Assembly: GCA_008973525.1 (NCBI GenBank)
Contig: WACJ01000007.1
Coordinates: forward strand, 1,426,001-1,490,000
Origin: Stenopsyche tienmushanensis
Taxonomy: Eukaryota > Arthropoda > Insecta > Trichoptera > Stenopsychidae
Length of the DNA stretch: 64,000 bases
Direction of reading: 5' to 3'
Shown in pieces: positions 46,061-56,499 of the stretch. Numbering within the stretch: the stretch's first letter is position 1; each line of letters opens with the position of its first letter. The notes under the pieces are model-generated. The model had not been told where the DNA came from, did no database searches, and was given only the letters and a program-made list of their open reading frames with translations. Both the position numbers and the translations under genes were made by a program.

Positions 46061-46730
46061 CTGAAACCCAGGAACTATCATCTAAAAGGCATTGATATAA
46101 ATGGCGATAACATAATTTAATGTGAGACGTTTAGATATTATTTCTTCATGTGTCTTGCCTTTTTGCTGGTATTTTTTGCATTAATTTTGCAACATGTCGA
46201 ATATTAGTCATTCGAGTGAACTCCTACGAGCTCTTAAAATGATAATCATCTCGCTGAAATCTCTTTACACGCCAGCATCCCTATGTGGCAGCATAAGCAT
46301 ATCCTTGATAAGTTCACAAAGTGCCTCCATTTTCTCATAAAATGTAATTTTGTACCAGCATATGTCATCAGAATTGGTAATGCTCCGCAGAATATATGCA
46401 AAGAGCTTTGCATTAAGCGAGTCTCGATTACTGTTTCGTGTACATTGTCACATCACATGTACTAGATTTTTTTTACTTATAATATTTCATAATAATTTTA
46501 ATACAATAATTGAATCATTTTCATTCGTGTATATTTAATGTAGAATAAAAAAGGTGACATATTTAGCATTCCTTGTGGTCATTTAATGACAAATACTGAA
46601 TCATATAACTATGAATGTAGGAATGAAATCACAATTTGTTAAAAGAATATTTTTTTAACTAATGACTAGCGAATATTTGGGTTCGTCTTTGTATTCTTAA
46701 AAATATTTACTTTATATAACAAACTAAGTA
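46061..46730. other. No recognisable gene
   Basis: AT-rich; overlapping plus frames near 46283-46538 are unrecognised. Confidence 0.35.
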
Positions 46731-48151
46731 TTAGGTGTATTGAAAAGTCATTGCCGATGTCGCCAAAAGAATTTTGACTTCCATTCATTTTTTTTTTAAT
46801 AAAAAAATGCATTCTAAACAAACTTTCAACTATCATAAATGTAAGTATAATTTTTCAAAATCGCTATCGTCAATACTCTAAATTTAGGATGTATCTAGGG
46901 AATCCAATCCCGGAATCGCGAACAATTTTAGGTGCTCATGAATCCCGGGACTAGTAAACATAGTCCCGAAAAATTCAGGATTGAAATTTTTATGCAACAG
47001 AAATCGTACACCTCACCAGCACGATGAAAGGTACTAAATAGAGATATTCCCGCCGAAACTTGGACGCTTGGAAACAGTGGCGTAACTACTAATTGACGAG
47101 CTTAGGCGACGCCTAGAGACAGTAACTGTCTAATTTATGTATGCATATATACAGTACATATACGTTTTTTTCAAATTATTATATTAACCTTTCCCTACCG
47201 GTGATGTATTTACTACACTTCGACTCTAATAACGGGAATATCAATATGAAATATAATAGATACGGGATTCAGAATTTTTGTATTCCTCCGTAATATAATT
47301 ACGAATCATATCAAAGTATTACAGTATATAAATATTCATCAGCAGCGACGGAAATAAATAATTTGTCGGGAAATCGGGAATTTTGCGAGTTTTAGTCCGT
47401 GTCTCAGCAGAAAGAAATTTCATCAGTCACATTGATGGTGTTATACGAAAATGGGGGATAACGCGGTCATCAACTCGAACTAGCATTTAAATATGTGATG
47501 ACGATATCTTATATAAGTTTTTTTTATATTAAACAAATGGACAATTATTGTTTCGTCAGGTTTCATAAATTCATAATGAATAATTCCTTGAATATCCCAC
47601 CAAATGCACAAAAGAATCTTGCAGGTTTCGGTGTCAGAAATTGTTTTTATCTCAGCAATCTCGATGCAAAAAATTGTCTTGACAACAAAACTTTGCAAGT
47701 GTTTCGTCGCTCTCTTTTGTTACCGTCAGACAGTTCGTGCGGCATCCAAACCTTCATCCGTTTCGTCTTCCCGATACATTTTAAATGATCTTGAGCTGTC
47801 GACTACGGTGAATGCATCCTCTGCAATCATTTTTCAATATTTAATCGAGGATCTGTTTCCATTATGGCTATCAAATATGTCGTCATCAAAATTTAGGGAT
47901 TTTCCAGTTCTAGGAGTGTCGTTCAAAAATCAAAATCGACATTTTGCCATGATAACACATTAAATTTAATTTATGGTTTCAACCCCTGGATTTCTTCTTT
48001 TACTCTTTAATTGAACTCTTACATACTTAATTTACTCCTTAAACTGAAGAATAAAAAAGCTTACAGAGGTGCTGTCTTCACCGTGTCTGGACACAAACTG
48101 AGCTCAAACAGACGTCTATCAAAATCAGCAAGGATTTATCGATACACCCAA
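46731..48151 (-). pseudogene. mariner-2 element, internally deleted and split by hAT-2
   Basis: The left terminus is TTAGGTGTATTGAAAAGTCA at 46731, preceded by TA; the right, on the minus strand, is TTGGGTGTATCGATAAATCC. Minus-strand coding blocks are RTGKSLNFDDDIFDSHN, a broken PHELSDGNKRERRNTCKVLL, and KILLCIWWDIQGIIHYEFMK with KPDETIIVH, which in mariner lie on either side of the second catalytic aspartate; the part between the HTH and KILLCIWWD is deleted. A hAT-2 fragment occupies 46896-47507. Without it the element is about 810 bp. Frames are broken throughout. Confidence 0.75.
46896..47507. mobile_element. hAT-2 copy 2, inside mariner-2
   Basis: Starts with the terminus TAGGGAATCCAATCCCGG, then CCCGAAAAATTCAGGATTG, CACCTCACCAGCACGATG, GTTTCCCTACCGG-like words (TTTCCCTACCGGTGATGTA) and ends with ACTCGAACTAGCATTTAAAT, i.e. 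just before the C-terminal coding seen at 39469. Orientation is opposite to copy 1. Confidence 0.75.
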
Positions 48152-49149
48152 TTTTTAATAGATGATTTTATTACAACGTCTATTTCATTATTGAGTATAA
48201 ATGATGCCATTTATTTATATCCCATCTTCACTTCCATGTGTACCTTTGAAAGCAACAAAAATTGCCGAGGTGTCTGCATATTTAATAGCAACATCCGACG
48301 TGCCACCAAGTTGGCGTTCAATCCCTCGTAATATTTGGAGAAGCAATCATTTTGATTTATGTATAGCCTTCTCAGACATTGCCAAACATCAATTTTTTGC
48401 CACTTTCGGGAGGGTTGAATGTTTCGAATATGGTCCAAGAGCACCGATACCCTTCGACTGGCCATATTTCTTCGACGGTGGATCTGTCAGGCGTTTGAAG
48501 ACGCAATCAATACAACACTGCGTTGAATTGCTATAACTTCGTTTACAAATTCAAGCAATGTATTCATTCGTGTTTCTGTAGGTAGCTTGTCCTAGATAAG
48601 ATCTTAAAATAAGTCTAGATTAGGCAAGCTTGCATACAAAGTTTTTTTTTATTACTGCAGTAAATTTTATACGGACTTCGCTAAACTGGGTCTAATTCAT
48701 TATATCCACAGAACACGCAATGTCAATTCACAGCATGAGGTTTGACGAATCTGTAGATTTATTTGCAGAACCCAAAAACTGAGTTTTATGAGTACGATGA
48801 CGCAAAAAAGCTTAAATCATATCGTTGCGCATATTCACTTAAGCATATCCAAATGTATGTACATTTTTTGATATCAAGTAGTATAAATTACATCAGAAAC
48901 GTCGTAGATATTGTATTATTTTAGTAAAGTACCATCGCTGTGAAAGCTATGACGTTAGAATGATTAACATCTTCCGGTGTATGTTGTTTTTATCAGCATG
49001 CATTGCGTGAAGATCAATGTTAAATTTGGAAATGATGGAGATTCAAAATATAAATACACCATGTATAAAAAATATTGGATTGGAAATCCATTGATGGAAT
49101 TCACAGGAGTTTAAGACAATCATCAGTTAAGTAGGTGGCAAGTAATAAG
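48152..49149. other. No recognised gene; open frames at 48201-48540
   Basis: A 111-codon plus frame (48201-48536) and an 84-codon minus frame overlap next to the mariner-2 terminus. Composition is more balanced than the flanks, but no family is recognised. Confidence 0.35.
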
Positions 49150-49400
49150 TAGTCTTCTTCGCACAACTTCGTTTTGTAATGAGAGTTCTTAATCGTTCCC
49201 TAGACATGTTTAGGTATGGTGTCCGATCGCGATGCGCTCATTAATCATGCCAGCGGTCCGAAAAGTGGACCGGTTGGACACACAGACCTTGTGGCCACTC
49301 CGTTCTATTTTAGGATTTTTTGTGGCAGTTTTTATGATCTGTACGATCACGGAATCTCCTTCAGAGTTTAGCTTACATAGGTGACTCTTGCCAAATGAGG
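49150..49400 (+). repeat. Family X, copy 8
   Basis: TTCGTTTTGTAATGAGAGTT, the frame MVSDRDALINHASGPKSGP continuing HTDLVATPFYFRIFCG, and the palindrome GGTCCGAAAAGTGGACC. Shares AGCTTACATAGG and CAAATGA words with copy 1 downstream of the frame. Confidence 0.75.
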
Positions 49401-49544
49401 TCGCGAACGATACTTCTCTATCTTAGCTAGTTTTTAAGTTACAAAACCTACAGGACGAGTGAAGGATGCACATGTTCCTTTGTCTCAGATGTGAAATAAT
49501 CGCCAAACACTCGATCAAAACATCATTACAACGCTGTTTTTGTT

Positions 49545-49745
49545 ACATTGTGAGCAAACGCGGCACCCATCTTGCGCACAGCTTTCTCATGTCGAATTTT
49601 TCAGTCAATACACGATGTGCAGCATTTTTTGAAAGGCCTACCATGTTTGCTAGCTCGCATACTTACAATCGACGGTCATCCAATACCATTTTATGGATTT
49701 TGTTCACCATTTCTGGGGTGGATACCTCATTTGATGAGATACTTG
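49545..49745 (-). pseudogene. mariner-3 N-terminal fragment, antisense to family X
   Basis: One minus-strand frame reads VSTPEMVNKIHKMVLDDRRL, a stop, then ELANMVGLSKNAAHRVL and DMRKLCARWVPRLLT before a stop. This is the second helix-turn-helix and linker of a mariner transposase, ending at the W-PR-LT landmark that precedes the catalytic core. Only one stop breaks it, the best preserved of the three copies of this fragment. Confidence 0.85.
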
Positions 49746-49837
49746 CTACGGCGCTTTATACCTTCGTTACGGCTCTGCTAAATAGCATGTAAGATTACTT
49801 TAAATTGTTGAATTTGTCAACCTCAACATCTGTCTTT

Positions 49838-50198
49838 TTAACGCCAAGAGGTAAAACATAGTGCTGTATCCAAATTCCAATGATTCAGAAAGAGCATTCT
49901 TACACGTTGAGATCGGAGATAGACAAAGACGGCGAGAGTGTCTTGCGTACATTGCACGATTGTATAGATCGTTAACCCAAATTTATCAACTAATAATGAT
50001 ATGATGAATCGATTTAAAGTGTATTGTTTATGTTTACGCAAAGAAATGACCGAATATTGTGTGCTATCGACAGTGTTTATTTATTTAAATACAAGCTTCA
50101 TACACGCTGCGACGGCCCTGACAGATAAGTGGCGGACATACAAATATAGCATCTACATTTATGATGATTTTAAATTAGCTCACTACTCAAAGGGTTAA
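49838..50198 (+). mobile_element. TTAA-type MITE, copy 8, both TTAA ends
   Basis: TTAACGCCAAGAGGTAAAAC at the left, CACTACTCAAAGGGTTAA at the right, 361 bp. Holds all body blocks: AAGAGCATTCTTACACGTTG, ACAAAGACGGCGAGAGTGTC, CGATTGTATAGATCGTTAAC, CAACTAATAATGATATG, CGACGGCCCTGACAGATAAG and GTGGCGGACATACAAATATA. Confidence 0.85.
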
Positions 50199-50524
50199 AT
50201 ATATTTATAAATACATGTATTCTGATCACGATATTTTTCTTTTCCACAATGCATTAATTATTGAATGGCCGTCAATCGAGTCTTTGCGTTGTTAAAAGAT
50301 GAAATCAAGCTGTTCTTGGAAGTGCAAGAGCTACATGGCCTTGTGACTTACTTTAGTAATGGGTATTAGAAAGAAGCTTTAAATTGCTCAATACCCTTAA
50401 TTCCCCGATTTAGTACGCATAGGGAAACATTTATGTTTGATAAACTGCGTAGTACTTCCTTGAGCACATAAAAGAAGCTTTGCTTCGCACGAATTTTGAT
50501 AAAATCCCGAGTTGCACATGTTTT

Positions 50525-50850
50525 TTTGTTTTACTCAACCATTCTACTTTACATCAACCAACACTGATTGACTCTGTCCGTTATTATTATATATACTAGG
50601 TTGTCTTGTCCCTCTTTTCTTCGTTCAAGTATGGCATCCGATCGCGAGCCGCTCATTGGTTATATTAGCGGTCCGAAAAGTGGACCAATTGAGCATACAA
50701 ACTTTATGGCCACTCCGTCATCTTTTAGGGCTTTTTGCGGCATTTTCTATGATCTGTGCGATCACGGAAGCAATGTAGTGTCTAGACACTTTTTATCATA
50801 GTATTTTTTACAACAGTAACCGCCATCTATACTTTGAGTCGGGTGTATTT
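50525..50850 (+). repeat. Family X, copy 9
   Basis: ACTGATTGACTCTGTCCG, ATATATACTAGGTTGTCTTG, the frame MASDREPLIGYISGPKSGP from 50632 that stays open for about 56 codons through SSFRAFCGIFYDLCDHGSN, then GTCTAGACACTTTTTATCAT. This is the longest preserved short frame of the family. Confidence 0.8.
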
Positions 50851-51666
50851 GGGCCTATCTTTGTATATTATTTTAAAACATACATTATAATAGTATTAAT
50901 TGATTTAAAAAAAAAATCCGTGAAAGGGAGTGGGGGGGATAATTTGGGAGATCGGGAGTACTACTATTTCCGATCGGTCATCTGGATCCAGGTTTACCCC
51001 AATTTTCTGGATCTGAAATGTAAATACTGAGGCGATTAATAAAGTTGTGGGGAACCACCCATCTATTAAATCAACACACCACACCAGTCTCTATTTTTAT
51101 AAATGAAAAAAGATGATTATAAAGGGGCATCTTAATTTTCATAAAGTGTATTCATTTCGATAATTCTTTAAAGAAAAGATAAATTAAGACTTTCGCTTTC
51201 ATTTTTCAAATCTTATACCATACTTCAATGCATTGTTTTCGTTATTGTGATGCTTAAAGTAATAAAATCGATGACTTGGTCAATGCAAATTCGTTGCATC
51301 ATCCTTCGAGGACCGAAGACAATTAGTATGGATGTCCGATCGTAAAAAATGTAAATAAACAAATTTCTTATATAACTTTTTTGCCATGGCTTCTTTGAGT
51401 CATCGTGCAGGATGTTAATATCGCGTCCTGTCTGTTTTTGCGATCAGCATTTTTAAGATCAGATTAAATCACCGCATGAGTCTCGATCGCGGACATTACT
51501 TTGCAAGATATCGACCGCAGACTATGAAAGTTGAAGGCCAGCAAAAATTCTTAGAAAAGCACAACCAGGACTGATGATACGTTGAACTCTTCAACAAGCG
51601 TCTGAAAAACGGCGATACTACTTTAAATTTTAAATGTTGGACGAATATACTGTGAATGCATTAGGT
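50851..51666. other. No recognisable gene
   Basis: Includes an A run and a G run near 50910-50940. No coding or repeat signal recognised. Confidence 0.35.
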
Positions 51667-52185
51667 AAGATCTGATTTTGGTAGCCGGGCAACTTGCTGC
51701 TGAAAATGCACACTCAGTCTTTAAACTCATTGAGGGTATCGTCATCAGATATTTAAATGCTAGTTCGATTTGATGAGCCCCCATTTTCGTATAACACCAT
51801 CAATGTGACTGATAAAATTCCTTTCAGCTGAGACACGGACTAAAACTCGCAAAATTCCCGATTTCCCGACAAATTATTTATTTCCGCCGCTGCAGATGAA
51901 TGCTTATATACTATAACACTTCGATGTGCTTCGTAATTATATTATGGAGGAATACAAACATTTTGAGCCCCGTATCTATTATATTTCATATCGATATTCC
52001 CATTATTAGAGTCGAGGTGTAGTAAATACATCACCGGTAGGGAAATGTTAATGTAACAATTTGAAAAACATATATGTACTGTATATATGCATACATAGAT
52101 TAGACAGTTACTGCTCTTAGGCGTCGTCTAAGCTCGCCAATTAGTAGTTACGCCACTGTTTCCAAGCATCCAGATTTCGGCGGGA
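51667..52185 (-). mobile_element. hAT-2 copy 3: transposase C-terminus and 3' region
   Basis: The minus strand encodes SLKTECAFSAASCPATKIRS, the hAT dimerisation block seen at 39469 with several replacements, followed on the right by the shared 3' region (CATCACCGGTAGGGAAATG, CGCCACTGTTTCCAAGC). Ends abruptly near GGCGGGAAATTG. Confidence 0.8.
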
Positions 52186-52299
52186 AATTGAAAAACACGA
52201 AAAATTGCGGCAAATAGTAGGTAATAATGAAGGAAACTATATTATGTAAGCTTTTGTAAATGAAAATGAAAAAAACAAATAAATTATTTCATTGTTGTA

Positions 52300-52329
52300 C
52301 AATCGGCAAGGACTTTTCAATACACCTAA
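52300..52329 (-). mobile_element. mariner-2 terminus, solo
   Basis: On the minus strand TTAGGTGTATTGAAAAGTCC then TTGCCGATT, the mariner-2 inverted repeat. No coding on the inner side. Confidence 0.6.
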
Positions 52330-52689
52330 TCGAATATGCTACAAACGTCACATCCACTAAATTTTTCGATCATATCGCCCATCAAATGCTTGACGAATTG
52401 AAAAGGCGCGTACAAATGCAATCGTGAGTTGAATATAAACCAATCTCAGTTTTGATGACATCTGTTCGTCGTTTAAGGCGTGTGTTTACGTGCGTAACGA
52501 AAATATTCGAACATATTGACATTAGTGAAGTCATTAGTGCCTATCCACCACGGCGTTTTTTTTTTTACTGCTGTGCGAATTGCGCAAATACGATGGTCAA
52601 ATAAATTAAAAATATCCTCATAAATAAATATTTGACTTGATCGTTTATTTTGGCCTTCTAATGTGTATGAGATTCGCCGTTATATTGCT

Positions 52690-52865
52690 TATTGAAAAAA
52701 ATGCGCGAGTCTCTTGTGCGGCAGAAGTGAAGCTAATTAACTCTTTTTTAGATTTTATGCATTGATTTTATTAATTTGTCATCGCAAATTGTTAACTAAA
52801 AGATGTGGCTGTGTCTTGTATGATATATAATAAAATAGGCTTGCTACGGGTGTAAAGGTTGCTTT
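52690..52865 (+). repeat. SINE-like or MITE-like dispersed repeat, copy 2
   Basis: GCGCGAGTCTCTTGTGCGGC-like head (ATGCGCGAGTCTCTTGTGCG) and GATATATAATAAAATAGGC, matching 53970-54050 and 22150-22190. Shorter than copy 3. Confidence 0.5.
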
Positions 52866-52989
52866 ACTCAAATACTTTATTTCCGACCAATTATCACAAT
52901 TTTGTGGATTTCATGCCAATTAGCTTATTTAAAAACATTCAAAGATTATCTTATAGATTTAAAAACAAATTTAAAAAAGTTAGTCACTG

Positions 52990-53210
52990 AGGGATCATCC
53001 GTTATCGTATCGATCATAGAGAATACCGCAAAAAGTCCTGAAAGAGGACGGAGTGGCCACAAAGTTTGTGTGTCCAACCGGTCAGCTTTTCGGACCGCTG
53101 ACATAACGAATGAGCACCTTGCGATCGGATGCCATACTCGAACAGAGCGATTATGAACTCTCATTACAAAGCGAAATTGTGCGAAGAAGACTGATCAGAT
53201 GCGTTGTTTA
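52990..53210 (-). repeat. Family X, copy 10
   Basis: Minus strand: TTCGCTTTGTAATGAGAGTT, the frame MASDRKVLIRYVSGPKS, a stop at the former G, then HTNFVATPSSFRTFCG. One point change in the palindrome causes the stop. Confidence 0.75.
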
Positions 53211-53959
53211 AATTTTACAAATGGTCAAAAATATTGTTGCCTTTATTTTATTGCGGGCGAGATTATTTAACTGTTTGCGAGACTTTGTTCTGACGAACAA
53301 AACAGATGTTCCCCATTTGCGTTCGCCGCATCCAATCTGGAATAGTGTTTTCTTATTGTTAAGTTTATAGACAGCCTTTGACCATCGCCGTTTGCATGAC
53401 AGTAATCAGAATCGATTAACGATCGTCTACTTCATCTTGGTCAGCTTCTGCCGCCATTCTAAAAGAGACGTTCAAAAGTCTGCCATTTATTTTTAAACAC
53501 ATGTGGTTGGACCTCTTGGTCGTTCATGTTATCTTTAACGATTTGAAAGCGTCTACATCTTCATCCTACATATGAATATGGAAAACGCTTGGACGGACTA
53601 AATTCGGCGTTCTTAGAGACGCTGCCGTCTTCCCTCGTTCTAGCCCCGAGGTGGATATAGTATCGGTGTTATTCTAGTTTTATAGGATTTCGTAGGATAT
53701 TAATCTAAGCTGTAAACGCTCTCGCATGGACGAATGTAGGATATATTTAACGTTTTTTTCTCTTTATGCCCGGACATAGATAAACGCACGCAGGGAGTAA
53801 TTTTATACTTCTAAATAATAATCTCATTTATGGCCCTTCAAGTTACGACACTCTTTGAGTTGAGATATTCTTATGGTCTTATAAAAAGAGGAAAAAGATT
53901 TTTATTTTTGTGAGTGTTTGCAGACTTAAAATCATTTATATAAATGTCCTCGGGATTAA
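53211..53959. other. No recognisable gene
   Basis: Mixed composition, no long frame, no repeat recognised. Confidence 0.35.
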
Positions 53960-54175
53960 AACAAAAATGCGTGAGACACTCGCGCGGTATAATTGAAATT
54001 GTTGACTTAAATATGTGGCTGTGTGTTGTGTAATATATAATAAAATAGTGCTTGGGTTATGCTATGTATAGATAGACACACATGCACAGCAGAGGCGGCG
54101 CATGCGCGTAGCGCCTCTTTGATGCATGCGACGCGGACACACTACAAACGACTCTCTTTCCGATCAACTGATTTG
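53960..54175 (+). repeat. SINE-like or MITE-like dispersed repeat, copy 3
   Basis: ATGCGTGAGACACTCGCGCG, GTGTAATATATAATAAAATA, GGCGGCGCATGCGCGTAGCG and ACACACTACAAACGACTCTC. The longest copy; the minus-strand relative at 22015-22200 shares the last three blocks. Confidence 0.55.
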
Positions 54176-54282
54176 ACCGGATTTTGGATATGCATTTTTA
54201 TTCGGATTTTTTCCTTTACTGTTTCGGATAATCGATAGTTTATTGGAAGACAGTTCTAAACAAGGCCGTAACAAGGGGGTGA

Positions 54283-54328
54283 TAAAGTAGGCACCCGCCA
54301 CGGGCGCAAATGGTCCGTTTTTATAATA
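54283..54328 (+). repeat. Family X, copy 11, left piece
   Basis: CACCCGCCACGGGCGCAAAT then GTCCGTTTTTATAATA, after which mariner-1 copy 2 begins. The right piece resumes at 55126. Confidence 0.65.
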
Positions 54329-55125
54329 TTAGGTGTCCCATAAGTTTCTTTCGTTTTCATATTAAGAAAAAAATAAACAATAATTTGTATTACATCAAAA
54401 TTTATTGAATAATATATGATCCATTCTGCTCTATTACCTTTCTCCATTTCTCTGGAAGCCTCATAATGCCATCTCGCCAACATTTCCCAGGTTTGTTGGC
54501 AAAATATTGATCAAGGTACATTTTTATATCATTTTTTGAATTAAAATTTTTACCATGTAAAGAATTTTTCAATGAAAGAAATAAATAATAATCTGAAGGG
54601 GCAATGTCCGGAGAGTAGGGAGGATGAGCTAAAACATCCCAGTCAAATGATAATCATTTATTTCTGACGAGCAAAAATACATGAGGTCTGGCGTTATCAT
54701 GATGAAAAATAATGCCTCATCTGTTTGCTAATTCTGGCCGTTTTCTGGCAATTGCATCCTTTAGATTGTCTAGTTGGAAACAATATTTTGTTGAATTGAT
54801 TGTTTCATCTTGCTGAAGTAGCTCATAATAAACTACCCCCTTCCAGTCCCACCAAATGCATAGCAAAACTTTTTTTGGATGTAGGCCAGGTTTAGCTACA
54901 GTTAAAGCTTCTGTACCCTTGATCCGAGACCGTTTACGTTGGATATTCTCATAGAGTATCCAATTTTCATCTCCAGTGACAAATCTCTTCAAAAAAGTTT
55001 GGCTTTTATGTCGTTGGAGAAGAAGATCGCGTGTTGAAATACGCTGAAGTTTATTTGAGTCAGTCAGTTCATGAGGAAACCACACACATCTGAACGATTG
55101 ATGTAGCCCGATTGATGTAGTCTAA
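54329..55125 (-). pseudogene. mariner-1 copy 2, transposase pseudogene inside family X
   Basis: The terminus TTAGGTGTCCCATAAGTTTC at 54329 is preceded by TA. Minus-strand coding from about 55115: GYINRSDVC, then shifted WFPHELTDSNKLQRISTRD, VTGDENWILYENIQRKRS, LHPKKVLLCIWWDWKGVVYY, a stop after RPELANR, FHHDNARPHVFLLVRNK, a stop, WDVLAHPPYSPDIAPSDYYLF and WRKVIEQNGSYIIQ then TAG. The three catalytic positions (GDE, HDN, PDIAPSD) are all visible. The N-terminal HTH and the other terminus are lost, with a 14-bp duplication (CTACATCAATCGGG-like) at the break. One 122-codon frame (54717-55085) remains open. It is closer to a consensus than the copy at 42239. Confidence 0.9.
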
Positions 55126-55345
55126 CCCAGCAGACATAAGTCCGCAATAAAGTAAAGACAACAATATTTTCTACCGATTGTAAAATTTAAACAACCCACC
55201 TGATCAATCCTCTTCGAATGACTTAATTTTGTAACGAGAGTTCGTAATCGTTCTGTAAACATGTTCAGATATGGCGTCCGATCGCGTTCGGTCTGTGTGT
55301 CCATCCGGTCCGAAAAGCGGACCGGTTGGACACACCGATAAACAG
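55126..55345 (+). repeat. Family X, copy 11, right piece
   Basis: ACCGATTGTAAAATTTAAAC, AACCCACCTGATCAATCCTC, TTTTGTAACGAGAGTTCG, and the short frame MASDRVRSVCPSGPKSGP from 55271 with the palindrome GGTCCGAAAAGCGGACC; then it skips toward the mariner-3 fragment. Confidence 0.7.
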
Positions 55346-55431
55346 CTCGAGTCTGTCGAGGATTCCCATGTTCCTTTGTTTTTTTTTCATATCCAAAATT
55401 TCAGCGTGTACAACGATATGCGATGTACAGC

Positions 55432-55733
55432 ATTTTTTGAAAGGCTTGCCATGTCTGCTAGCTCGCGTATTTACAGTCGATGGTCATCCAATACCATTTT
55501 GTGTATTTTCTTCATTTTGTGTATTTCTGGAGTCAACGACTGCGCTGTTCGTCTTGGCAGCTCGTACGGCTTCGTTTAAATTTCTGCCACCCAATATTTC
55601 ACTGTTGTAAACGAAGGAGCAGACTCACCCAGAGCATAATCTAACTCGGCTTTGATATTTGTTGAACTGAGACCTTTCAAATAAAAGTATTGTTATCACA
55701 TTTTTTGACCATTGACCATTTTTTCATGCTTAC
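55432..55733 (-). pseudogene. mariner-3 N-terminal fragment, antisense to family X
   Basis: Minus strand: QYFYLKGLSSTNIKAELD, YALGESAPSFTTVKYWVAE, WQKFKRSRTSCQDEQRSR, LTPEIHKMKKIHKMVLDD and ELADMASLSKNAVHR, in two frames with a stop or shift near 55655, 55545 and 55475. It covers about 110 N-terminal residues: both helix-turn-helix motifs of a mariner transposase. A TTAA MITE is inserted just upstream at 55757. Confidence 0.85.
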
Positions 55734-55756
55734 AAATTCACTGAGAACATTTACTA

Positions 55757-56165
55757 TTAACCCTTTGAGTAGTGAGCTAATTTTAAATCATCATTTACTT
55801 AGATGCTATATTTGCATGTCCGCCACTTATCATTCGTACAAATACACTTATCTATCAGGACCATCGCAGCGTGTATGAAGCTTGTATTTAAATAAATAAT
55901 CACTATCGATAGCACACAATATTCGGCCATTTCTTCGCGAAAACATAAACAATACACTTTAAATCGATTCATTATGTCATTCATATATCGATAAATTTGG
56001 GTTGAAGATCTATAATCGTGCGGTGTACGCAATATATTCTCTCCGTCTCTGTCTCCCATTCAGAATCTCTGACCTGCGAGATAATCTTTCGTCTCCAAGC
56101 TCAATGTGCAAGACACTCTCCGTCTCTGTCTATCTCCAGGCTTAACATGTAAGAATGCTCTTTTT
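55757..56165 (-). mobile_element. TTAA-type MITE, copy 9
   Basis: TTAACCCTTTGAGTAGTGAG at the left, then GCATGTCCGCCACTTATCAT, CGCAGCGTGTATGAAGCTTG, CGATAGCACACAATATTCGG, TTTCTTCGCGAAAACATAAA and two diverged tandem copies of the CTCCGTCTCTGTCT block. The far end stops near AAGAATGCTCTTTTT. Confidence 0.85.
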
Positions 56166-56339
56166 ATTTTAGGTCGGTACTATCTTCATATATTATTTAT
56201 AAAAAAAATAAAAAATGGTTGTGTACCAAATACATATCATCGGTGAGTATTTTTAGCACAATAAAGGAAAGGTACATACATTATAATAATATTTAATATA
56301 TTGCATTTATAATGGTGTTATTTAACTTTTAAAAAAACC

Positions 56340-56354
56340 GGGGGGGGGGGGGGG
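56340..56354. repeat. 15-base G run
   Basis: Uninterrupted run of 15 G after AAAACC. An isolated G homopolymer this long is exceptional in such AT-rich DNA. Confidence 0.9.
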
Positions 56355-56499
56355 TCTAGCGCAAATTAGATCTGTAGAATATTTTTTGTGTTGTTTTTTC
56401 CGCCAAACGAGAGTCTTTTCGGGAAGATTTATATTTTCAGGGCGTTGATAAATATGTCATTGTGCATATTTGTTAGGATATTGACACAATTATGTCAAC

